Assembly: GCA_028679035.1 (NCBI GenBank)
Contig: JAJRCL010000133.1
Location: forward strand, 1-5,492
DNA length: 5,492 bases
Direction: 5' to 3'
Source: Methanomicrobiales archaeon
GTDB lineage: Archaea > Halobacteriota > Methanomicrobia > Methanomicrobiales > JACTUA01
Shown: piece after piece, positions 1 through 5,021 of the stretch
How the letters are laid out: each line of letters begins with the position of its first letter
How positions within the stretch are numbered: position 1 is the stretch's first letter
Notes under the pieces: generated by a model
The model's input: the letters and a program-made list of their open reading frames with translations, nothing else
What the model was told of the DNA's origin: nothing
Database searches by the model: none
Position numbers and translations under genes: made by a program

Positions 1-82
1 ACACCGCAGCGACGACAACGAAGGCGATGAGCACAATCGCTGCCTCGAGACCGGTGAATGCATCTTCATTGAAATTTCTCAT
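1..82 (-). CDS. Archaellin (archaeal flagellin) N-terminus, partial
   Basis: This is the 5' end of a structural archaellum filament subunit; the gene continues past the left edge. From the start at 82 the product begins MRNFNEDAFTG, then LEAAIVLIAFVVVAAV. That is a short class III (FlaK/PibD-type) signal peptide of 11 residues with cleavage expected after Gly11, followed by the hydrophobic helix that packs into the filament core. The run after the cleavage site is close to Methanomicrobiales archaellins from memory, so the family call is firm although only about 27 residues are visible. An in-frame ATG at 103 would add seven residues (MHIEGVE) and also has a Shine-Dalgarno sequence. I prefer 82 because the resulting signal peptide is short with Arg2, it has AGGTG at 92-88 with 5-nt spacing, and the 103 start is buried in a stem-loop. 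A related type IV-like pilin is a less likely alternative. The protein would be exported and assembled outside the cell. Confidence 0.85.
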   Translation of the reverse strand, partial: MRNFNEDAFTGLEAAIVLIAFVVVAAV

Positions 83-95
83 TTCTACACCTTCA

Positions 96-126
96 ATGTG
101 CATATTGGATCCCTCCAATATCACAT
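96..126 (-). promoter_or_regulatory. Stem-loop in the archaellin leader/start region
   Basis: Read as minus-strand RNA, the arm AUGUGAUAUUGGA (126-114) pairs with UCCAAUAU (109-102) and CACAU (100-96). The loop is GGGA (113-110), which fits the GNRA tetraloop pattern, and a single G (101) is bulged. This gives 13 base pairs. At DNA level the core is a perfect 8-bp inverted repeat with a 4-nt spacer. It contains the Shine-Dalgarno GGAGG (116-112, partly in the stem and partly in the loop) and the ATG at 103-101, whose G is the bulge. It starts about where a transcript from the TATA box at 151-157 should begin. It could be a translational switch, a 5'-end stabiliser or a protein operator; the structure is seen, the role is inferred. 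Confidence 0.6.
107..116 (-). promoter_or_regulatory. Extended Shine-Dalgarno for the alternative archaellin start at 103
   Basis: The minus strand reads GGAGGGATCC, which matches the methanogen consensus GGAGGTGATCC except for one missing T. GGAGG lies 8 nt upstream of the ATG at 103. On strength alone this would favour the longer start, but the site is folded into the stem-loop at 96-126. Confidence 0.5.
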
Positions 127-150
127 GACACAATTTTAATTCATTAATAG

Positions 151-157
151 TATAAAT
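151..157 (-). promoter_or_regulatory. Candidate TATA box for the archaellin gene
   Basis: The minus strand reads ATTTATA in an A-rich context, with AAAAAGGATAATT just upstream as a possible BRE. The usual 24-27 nt spacing puts transcription start near 125-130, almost exactly at the first base of the stem-loop. The whole 104-272 gap is AT-rich, so the exact box is uncertain. Confidence 0.4.
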
Positions 158-272
158 AATTATCCTTTTTAAAATTTCAACGTAAACAATTCAGATATTG
201 AAATTAACGAAAATTTTTTTTATTTTTTAATATTTTTGCAACATTTACCATTCATTGATGAATAGGAAATAC

Positions 273-1292
273 TTATAATCCCGAGGAATGTTCAAGGATC
301 TTTCTGATTGCCAATTCAGCTTTTTCCCGCACTCCGTCATCCATGTCGTGCAGTGCGGACTGCAGGGGCTCGACCGCACTGAGAGAGCCAACCCTCCCCA
401 GGGATTTTACCGCCTCCCTGCGCACGAATCTGGATTCATCCCTCAGACACCGGATAAGTGGCTCCACCGATCGCGGATCTCCATTAATACGCAGTGCTAT
501 CGCGGCCCCCATCCGCACATGCCAGTCTTCATGCGCCAGGGCCTCGATAAGCGGAGCCACACTTACGGGACCAAAGCCTCCCAGGGCCTGCACGGCTGAT
601 TCGCGGATAGTGCGGTTATTATCCGCGAGCAGGGAGATGAGCAGGGTGACACTACGGAGATCGGGTATCTGTCCGAGCGCTCGCACGACCTGTGTACGCA
701 CAACAGTACTCGTGTCTCCAAGGGCTTCAGAAAGAAGAGGTATAGCCCGAATTTCCTTCGATTCCCCCAGAGCACGGGCAGCATCGGCACGGATCCGTTC
801 ATCGTGGGTAAGGAGTGCCTGCCGGTATTCCTGGAAGGGATCCGGTTTTTGGGGTGAGGAAGTTGGTGAAATGACATTCTGTTCGGGAGGCACATCAAGA
901 GCCCATTCCTGTTTGCATCGTGCGAGAAGGGCGAGTGCCGAGACTACCCATATATCGATCCCGGCATTGAGAATAGATAACACCGGATCAATGGGGAACC
1001 CGAAGATGAAAATGACCGTAGTAAGGACAATCACCGACACGAAGAGGAGGATCGTGATCTGTGATCCCCGGCGAGGGTACCAGAGCGATACGAGGATAAT
1101 CGGTATGATATACAGATGGGGGATCAGGTAGAAGAACTGGGAAAATATCGGATCCTGCTGGTTCTCAATTGCATATACTGTTACGAGCAGGGAAATGAAA
1201 GCAAATACTCCGATTACCCAGATCTTTACCATATCGCCCCGGCTCTCTCTCCGTCGATAATTCCTGATAGAAAAAGAGAGTCCGCCGCTCAT
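273..1292 (-). CDS. Four-helix membrane protein with C-terminal HEAT-like repeats
   Basis: The 339-residue protein has two parts. Residues 1-20 are polar and basic (NYRRR at 11-15). Four hydrophobic helices follow at about 23-42, 49-72, 78-99 and 105-125. The segment FYLIPHLYIIPIILVSLWYP (54-73) resembles the membrane module at the front of many Methanomicrobiales sensor kinases, from memory. After a Pro/Ser/Gln-rich linker (131-154), residues 155-335 form six degenerate repeats of about 31 residues with the signature D..VR..AV.ALG....AV.PL...L, typical of PBS-lyase/HEAT-like repeats. These fold as a helical solenoid, usually a protein-binding scaffold. No catalytic motif is visible. The start at 1292 has GGTG with 7-nt spacing and a TATA box upstream; Met21 at 1232 is a less likely start. 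By the positive-inside rule the basic N-terminus and the repeats should be cytoplasmic. The partner and role are unknown. It lies upstream of the archaellin gene on the same strand. Confidence 0.85.
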   Translation of the reverse strand: MSGGLSFSIRNYRRRESRGDMVKIWVIGVFAFISLLVTVYAIENQQDPIFSQFFYLIPHLYIIPIILVSLWYPRRGSQITILLFVSVIVLTTVIFIFGFPIDPVLSILNAGIDIWVVSALALLARCKQEWALDVPPEQNVISPTSSPQKPDPFQEYRQALLTHDERIRADAARALGESKEIRAIPLLSEALGDTSTVVRTQVVRALGQIPDLRSVTLLISLLADNNRTIRESAVQALGGFGPVSVAPLIEALAHEDWHVRMGAAIALRINGDPRSVEPLIRCLRDESRFVRREAVKSLGRVGSLSAVEPLQSALHDMDDGVREKAELAIRKILEHSSGL

Positions 1293-1353
1293 ATGTATAC
1301 ACCAATTTTAATTTTTACTATATTAATACTTCTATTTGTGAAAAACAGTGAAA

Positions 1354-1361
1354 TATATAAA
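1354..1361 (-). promoter_or_regulatory. TATA box for the HEAT-repeat gene (possibly shared divergent promoter)
   Basis: The minus strand reads TTTATATA, the methanogen consensus. The expected transcription start is near 1332, leaving a leader of about 40 nt before the ATG at 1292. The plus strand here reads TATATAAATA and could equally position a start near 1383 for the gene at 1439, so this box may serve both directions. Confidence 0.5.
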
Positions 1362-1381
1362 TAATAAAAAAACAATAAATA

Positions 1382-1429
1382 TTATCCCATATTTGGGGAT
1401 TATCCCTGACAATCGGGGAACCCCCGGGT
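1382..1429. repeat. Alternating TTATCCC / GGGGA dyad block upstream of the secreted-protein gene
   Basis: TTATCCC occurs at 1382-1388 and 1400-1406, and GGGGA at 1395-1399 and 1415-1419. This creates two nested inverted repeats (ATCCC/GGGAT and TCCC/GGGA) and a central GGGGATTATCCC dyad, followed by AACCCCCGGGT at 1419-1429. It lies at or just after the expected transcription start of the gene at 1439, so it could be an operator or a 5'-leader structure. Its function is not known. Confidence 0.45.
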
Positions 1430-1438
1430 CGTGAAACC

Positions 1439-2131
1439 ATGGAGCGCCAGGACATCTTGTATGTGGTGGCTGCAATCGCCATTGTCATTATCATGGCCTT
1501 TGTTGTCCGTCCCGTCATTACTGGTGAACCGGTATCATTACCTGCATTCGGAAGCCCCACTCCCACGGCCACTCCGGACGGGATATCGCCTGCCGTCAGG
1601 CCTGTAATTGTCCCGGCTCAACCAACCACAACCGCACCGACACCTGCGCCGACTCCTGCCTGGGACAGAACCACGAAAACCGTTGGTTTTGTCGACCCCG
1701 CAACGTACAACGTCGATATGAATACGTCCATTCCAGCCGGGACCGTGCAGAAACCGGCAGGTCCGCAGAACCGGACCCTTGTCACCTATGCAGTGATCAA
1801 GGGCCAGTCAAGCGGAACAACGGAAATCGTGTACATCCCCTTCCCCTACTGGGAACTGCATTACACTGTTGAGCCGCTGGTGGATATCTCGCGGGAAGAC
1901 GTGATGGTGTTTCCCCGGATAAATATACAGGTCATGAATGCGGACGATCCCAGCCGCTTTGTGCGGGTCATCAACCCGGACCAGCTGGACACCCGCACCT
2001 GGGCTGTCAATGACCCCCGCCCCTGGGTTGAGAAATTCTATGAAGGGAATCATAACTACTATTTTATTCTCAACGCCCGGTTCATCGCGTCGTACGAACT
2101 CAGGATTATGGTGCCCGAGCACTACACCTGA
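1439..2131 (+). CDS. Uncharacterised membrane-anchored extracellular protein with Pro/Thr linker
   Basis: I do not recognise the family. The 230-residue product has a short polar N-terminus (MERQD) and one transmembrane helix at about 6-23. A low-complexity linker rich in Pro, Thr and Ala follows (about 31-75, including TPTATP and TAPTPAPTPA). The C-terminal domain (about 80-230) has alternating hydrophobic and polar stretches and many aromatics, for example IPFPYWELHYTVEP at 133-146, and looks beta-rich. It lacks a lipobox cysteine, and in fact the whole protein has no cysteine. Two N-glycosylation sequons, NTS at 95 and NRT at 111, suit an outward-facing domain in an archaeon. The likely arrangement is a signal anchor with the C-terminus outside. 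The ATG at 1439 has only a weak Shine-Dalgarno (GTGA). The gene is divergent from the HEAT-repeat gene and overlaps the agmatinase gene 3' end by 10 nt. No function can be assigned. Confidence 0.8.
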   Translation: MERQDILYVVAAIAIVIIMAFVVRPVITGEPVSLPAFGSPTPTATPDGISPAVRPVIVPAQPTTTAPTPAPTPAWDRTTKTVGFVDPATYNVDMNTSIPAGTVQKPAGPQNRTLVTYAVIKGQSSGTTEIVYIPFPYWELHYTVEPLVDISREDVMVFPRINIQVMNADDPSRFVRVINPDQLDTRTWAVNDPRPWVEKFYEGNHNYYFILNARFIASYELRIMVPEHYT

Positions 2132-2973
2132 GGCGAGAGGCGGAGCGCGATATATTCCCGCAGAAGAGAAACAGCGACCGCTGCAGTCTGGCCTGCATCA
2201 TGGGGGGCTACTTCCACGTAATCGAAACCGACGCTGTTAGGAGCGAACGCCCGGATAACAGCACGGATGTCGGAAGGTTCCAGCCCCATCGGTTCGGGCG
2301 TTCCTACACCCGGAGTGAGACAGCAATCGATCACGTCGGCATCGATGGAGAGATACACGCGTTTTCCCTGAACCGCATCGGCAATTGACTGGATTACCCC
2401 CGCAATCCCATGTTCAAGGATCTGTGCGGCGGTATGCAGGTGCATTTTCCGGGCGAACGCGTACTGCTCCTGCGTTCCGCTCCGGGCACCGATAATATAT
2501 ACCTCCTTGGTCACGTCCTCATAGATGCGCCGTGTCGTGCATCCGTGGCTCAAGGGTGTACCCATATACTCCTCGCGCAGATCGAGATGGGCGTCACATA
2601 CGATGAAGACCTCCGGCTCAAGAGCCCGGGCAGCGCCGATGCTCACCGTATGTTCGCCGCCGAGAAGGACCGGGATCTTTCCATCCTGTAGCACACTTCG
2701 TACTGCTTCTTCAACCTCACCGACGACGAGATCCGGAACAGCAGCGAGATCGATATCGCCCATATCGAAAAAGGGGATCGTACCAAGATCCACATCGAGT
2801 TCCGGAATATAGGATTCAAAGTTATAGGAGACCGCACGGATCGCCGCCGGACCGTTCCGTGCTCCGGACCGGTAAGACGTTGTCCCATCATACGGAGCAC
2901 CGAGGATCACAATCCGGGCATCCGCATATTCTGTTCCTGAGTCAGCGAAAAAAGAGCTCCGGTAGGAGGTCAT
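2122..2973 (-). CDS. speB: Agmatinase (agmatine ureohydrolase)
   Basis: This cytoplasmic binuclear manganese enzyme of the arginase/agmatinase family hydrolyses agmatine to putrescine and urea, the archaeal route to polyamines. All six expected metal ligands are visible in the 283-residue product: His108 in GGEHTV (105-110); Asp127, His129 and Asp131 in DAHLDLRE (127-134); and Asp211 and Asp213 in SIDADVID (209-216). His143 in LSHGCTTRR fits the conserved histidine of the substrate loop. DYVEVAPHD (251-259) is the usual C-terminal motif. Length is normal for archaeal members. One oddity is DCCLTPG (216-222) where many relatives have a DPAxAPG sequence. The ATG lies 4 nt after the aIF5A stop with no good Shine-Dalgarno, so translation is probably coupled. 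The pairing with aIF5A points to hypusine synthesis; a variant ureohydrolase acting on an agmatine conjugate is possible. Confidence 0.93.
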   Translation of the reverse strand: MTSYRSSFFADSGTEYADARIVILGAPYDGTTSYRSGARNGPAAIRAVSYNFESYIPELDVDLGTIPFFDMGDIDLAAVPDLVVGEVEEAVRSVLQDGKIPVLLGGEHTVSIGAARALEPEVFIVCDAHLDLREEYMGTPLSHGCTTRRIYEDVTKEVYIIGARSGTQEQYAFARKMHLHTAAQILEHGIAGVIQSIADAVQGKRVYLSIDADVIDCCLTPGVGTPEPMGLEPSDIRAVIRAFAPNSVGFDYVEVAPHDAGQTAAVAVSLLREYIALRLSPQV

Positions 2974-2977
2974 GAGG

Positions 2978-3355
2978 TTAATCCAATTTTCTCTTGCCCA
3001 TTGACTCTATATAGGTGATTTCCTTGCCGGTTTCAATTTTTACGGCCTGTTCTTCGGGGACGGTCAGCTCAAACATGGTAAAATCCTTGGTGTCCATCAG
3101 CTGAACGACGTTGCCGCTCTTCGAAATTACCTGTCCGCTCTTTCGCTCGACATTCGGGACATAGATCTTTGCCGATACCGGTTGTACTATGGAGCGCTTC
3201 ACGCCATCGAACAATCCCACTGCGTCGACCCGGGCTTTGGCAGCTCCATGTTTCCCGGGTTTCGATGTCGCAATTCCAAGGATCTTGGAGGGCTCATCGT
3301 CGATTACCACATACCGCCCTTCCTTCAGTTTTCCGACCTCGGTCTGTTCCTTCAT
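2978..3355 (-). CDS. eif5A: Translation factor aIF5A (hypusine-containing)
   Basis: This 125-residue archaeal homologue of eIF5A/EF-P binds the ribosome between the P and E sites and relieves stalling, notably at proline runs. The N-terminal SH3-like (KOW) domain spans about 1-69, with the modification loop TSKPGKHGAAK at 30-40. By alignment with human eIF5A (TGK50HG), Lys35 in PGKHG is the residue converted to deoxyhypusine or hypusine. The C-terminal OB-fold domain spans about 70-125 and ends GKRKLD. Length and start MKEQTEVGKLKEGRYVV are typical. It is the first gene of an operon with agmatinase, 4 nt apart, linking the factor to synthesis of the polyamine used to modify it. The ATG at 3355 has a poor Shine-Dalgarno (GAGAGTG, about 7 nt upstream). 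Deoxyhypusine synthase is not in this window. Confidence 0.95.
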   Translation of the reverse strand: MKEQTEVGKLKEGRYVVIDDEPSKILGIATSKPGKHGAAKARVDAVGLFDGVKRSIVQPVSAKIYVPNVERKSGQVISKSGNVVQLMDTKDFTMFELTVPEEQAVKIETGKEITYIESMGKRKLD

Positions 3356-3381
3356 GGATTAACACTCTCAACTATGCAACT

Positions 3382-3389
3382 AATTTATT
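3382..3389 (+). promoter_or_regulatory. Candidate TATA box for the phosphatase-NAD kinase operon
   Basis: The plus strand reads AATTTATT. Transcription start would be near 3410, just ahead of the Shine-Dalgarno GGAAGGA (3414-3420) and the GTG start at 3426. The two divergent promoters would then overlap. The call rests only on spacing and AT content. Confidence 0.35.
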
Positions 3390-3401
3390 CTACCAGCATG
3401 A

Positions 3402-3408
3402 GATAAAT
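3402..3408 (-). promoter_or_regulatory. Candidate TATA box for the aIF5A-agmatinase operon
   Basis: The minus strand reads ATTTATC. Transcription start would be near 3380, giving a leader of about 25 nt. It lies within the 70-bp divergent gap, and a transcript from the opposite strand would start close to or within it. Confidence 0.4.
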
Positions 3409-3425
3409 ACAACGGAAGGACGCCC

Positions 3426-4202
3426 GTGGATTTCCTTACCAGCTGCCGAGAAATCACAAAAGAAGTCGAAGAACTCATCAGCGGTCTGATCGGAAGACCG
3501 GAAGCCGGGGAATTTGTCCGGATGGGTGCGGACGGTACCCCCACACAGAAAATCGACGAGCTCGCAGAGCATTGCATTCTCCGATACCTGGGGGAACACC
3601 CCCTCTGCAAAACGTTAATTTCCGAAGAGGCAGGGCGCGTGGAGATGGGAGGGGAACGGGGAACGATTTTCCTGGACCCGATAGACGGGACGTACAACGC
3701 AGTGACCGGGATACCCTTCTACGCCCTCTCGATCGCGTATGCAGAAGAGGGGATCGTCCAGGAAGGCTACGTACGGGACCTCGCCCACAAAGAGACGTTC
3801 TGGGCAGTCCGCGGCCATGGAGCATTTCATGATGGCAGGCCGATGCACGTTTCCACCATATCGTTTCTCGAAAACAGCGCGATGAGCGTGTACGGGAGAA
3901 AGTTCAACCCCGGTCCTGTTATGCAGCTGGGCCGGAAAATCCGCCGGTGGAGACTGCTGGGAGCATCTGCCCTTGAGCTCTGCTATGTGGGATCCGGCAT
4001 GATCGATGGATTCATCGACCTCCGGGGGACTCTCCGGGTTACTGATGCCGCCGCAGGGATGCTCGTGTGCGAAGAGGCGGGAGGAGTGGTTTCTGACGTG
4101 GACGGAAGGACCATACATTTCCCGGATGAAGTGACCGTGGGAAAATGTCTTATTGCCACGAACGGTGCACTTCACCACAAAGTGATCGAATACCTGAGGT
4201 AA
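3426..4202 (+). CDS. Inositol monophosphatase/FBPase-family phosphatase (possible NADP phosphatase)
   Basis: This 258-residue, magnesium-dependent, lithium-sensitive-type phosphatase belongs to the family that in archaea acts on fructose-1,6-bisphosphate and inositol-1-phosphate. The family signatures are in order: GADGTPTQKID (34-44); the metal ligand Glu67 in SEE (66-68); DPIDGTYN (84-91), with Asp84 and Asp87 as metal ligands and Thr89; and TDAAAG (206-211), with Asp207 as the third aspartate ligand. The start is GTG, with GGAAGGA 5 nt upstream; the N-terminus aligns with archaeal relatives, so no earlier start is needed. The gene is followed after 2 nt by NAD kinase, the same order as the two domains of M. 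jannaschii MJ0917, whose IMPase-like half is an NADP phosphatase. The family call is firm, but the true substrate (fructose bisphosphate, inositol phosphate or NADP) cannot be read from sequence alone. Confidence 0.93.
   Translation: MDFLTSCREITKEVEELISGLIGRPEAGEFVRMGADGTPTQKIDELAEHCILRYLGEHPLCKTLISEEAGRVEMGGERGTIFLDPIDGTYNAVTGIPFYALSIAYAEEGIVQEGYVRDLAHKETFWAVRGHGAFHDGRPMHVSTISFLENSAMSVYGRKFNPGPVMQLGRKIRRWRLLGASALELCYVGSGMIDGFIDLRGTLRVTDAAAGMLVCEEAGGVVSDVDGRTIHFPDEVTVGKCLIATNGALHHKVIEYLR
4196..4200 (+). promoter_or_regulatory. Shine-Dalgarno deciding the NAD kinase start
   Basis: GAGGT sits 4 nt before the ATG at 4205 and overlaps the phosphatase stop codon (GAGGTAA). It fixes the start at 4205 rather than at an in-frame ATG 60 nt earlier (4145), whose extra residues lie inside the phosphatase gene and match no NAD kinase feature. 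Confidence 0.7.
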
Positions 4203-4204
4203 CG

Positions 4205-5017
4205 ATGCGACTGATCCTGATTTCCCGGGTGGATGACGAACGGGCTCTGGATTATACCTTTTCGCTCGGCAACGCACTTGCCGCCGAAGGACAAGCGGTA
4301 ACTTATGAGATGGAAACCGCACAGCGGATGGGAAAGCGGGGTGTCGCACTGGAAAAAGCAACCGCTGACGCGGTCGTCGTCATCGGGGGGGACGGGACGG
4401 TTCTGCGCACGGTCATGGATCGTACAGAACAACTGCCGATCATCGGTATCAACTATGGGGAAGTCGGATTTCTCGCAGACCTGGAGCCGGATGAGGCTGC
4501 TGCATTTCTCGCCGCTCTCGCCTCTCCGATTCCCATCGAGCAGCGCATGCGGATAACAATCGCCCGGAATGGAGAATCCATCGGAGAAGCGCTGAACGAA
4601 GCTCTCATCGTTACCAGCCGTCCGGCAAAAATGCTGCGTTTCTCCATACTCGTCGATGGCGTCGTCGCAGAAGTATTCCGTGCGGACGGTCTTCTGATCT
4701 CCACGCCGACCGGTTCCACTGCGTACGCGATGAGTGCCGGAGGACCGATCGTCGATCCCCGGATCGAGGGATTTCTCCTCGTCCCGCTTGCACCGTTCAT
4801 GCTCTCGTCCCGGCCGCACCTCATTTCCTGTGATCGCACGCTGCAAATCAGGCTGGAGAGCACGAAACCGGCAAAGCTGGTCATTGACGGGCAGAAGAGC
4901 TGGGACCTCGAAGGGGGAGAGGTCCTCTCGGTTCTTCGCTCGGAAAAACCAGCCCTCTTCATCGATACCGGTAAAAACTTTTTTGAAAAGGTGGATGCGA
5001 AACTCCGTCACCTCTGA
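4205..5017 (+). CDS. nadK: NAD kinase
   Basis: This cytoplasmic enzyme phosphorylates NAD at the 2' hydroxyl of its adenosine ribose, using ATP or polyphosphate, to make NADP. The 270-residue product shows the family hallmarks: GGDGT at 61-65 with the catalytic Asp63; the short motif NEA at 131-133; the glycine-rich signature RADGLLISTPTGSTAYAMS (159-177), where TPTGSTAY contacts the dinucleotide; and IDGQ (227-230). The N-terminal Rossmann-like half starts MRLILISRVDD. Length is normal for a stand-alone archaeal enzyme. It is the second gene of an operon with the IMPase-family phosphatase (gap 2 nt, different frames), so the two are probably translated together. In an F420-dependent methanogen, NADP supply mainly serves biosynthesis. 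Confidence 0.95.
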   Translation: MRLILISRVDDERALDYTFSLGNALAAEGQAVTYEMETAQRMGKRGVALEKATADAVVVIGGDGTVLRTVMDRTEQLPIIGINYGEVGFLADLEPDEAAAFLAALASPIPIEQRMRITIARNGESIGEALNEALIVTSRPAKMLRFSILVDGVVAEVFRADGLLISTPTGSTAYAMSAGGPIVDPRIEGFLLVPLAPFMLSSRPHLISCDRTLQIRLESTKPAKLVIDGQKSWDLEGGEVLSVLRSEKPALFIDTGKNFFEKVDAKLRHL

Positions 5018-5021
5018 AGAA

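Larger units (their letters stand above)
104..272. other. AT-rich intergenic region between HEAT-protein gene and archaellin
   Basis: This 169-bp gap holds the archaellin promoter and leader. I see no gene in it. It contains long A and T runs (T-rich on the plus strand at 211-237) and a small dyad, ATTCAT-TG-ATGAAT, at 250-263. No T-rich termination tract follows the upstream HEAT-protein gene on its own (minus) strand, so how that transcript ends is unclear. Confidence 0.5.

Noticed and set aside
211..237. T-rich plus-strand tract as a transcription terminator
   Set aside because: No plus-strand gene lies upstream of it in the window, and it is on the wrong strand for the HEAT-repeat and archaellin genes.
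343..1131. Long plus-strand open frame antisense to the HEAT-repeat gene
   Set aside because: Its translation is Ser/Arg-rich with no recognisable domain, while the opposite strand encodes clear membrane helices and HEAT repeats with a good promoter.
2964..3002. AGGAGGT followed by ATG on the plus strand, suggesting a small gene
   Set aside because: Spacing to the ATG is only 1 nt and the frame closes after about 10 codons. On the minus strand the same bases are simply the Thr-Ser-Tyr codons at the start of agmatinase.
4145..4204. Extended N-terminus for NAD kinase from an upstream in-frame ATG
   Set aside because: The added 20 residues lie within the phosphatase coding sequence and do not match the family start; GAGGT 4 nt before 4205 supports the shorter form.
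3615..4361. Long minus-strand open frame across the phosphatase/NAD kinase junction
   Set aside because: It is antisense to two well-defined enzymes and shows no family motif; it looks like a by-product of GC-rich codon bias.
4979..4984. Run of six T near the end of nadK as a terminator
   Set aside because: It lies inside the coding sequence (Asn-Phe-Phe) before the stop codon and is short; there is no other sign of termination.
4172..5011. Minus-strand open frame covering almost all of nadK
   Set aside because: The sense strand carries every NAD kinase motif; the antisense product has no recognisable features.
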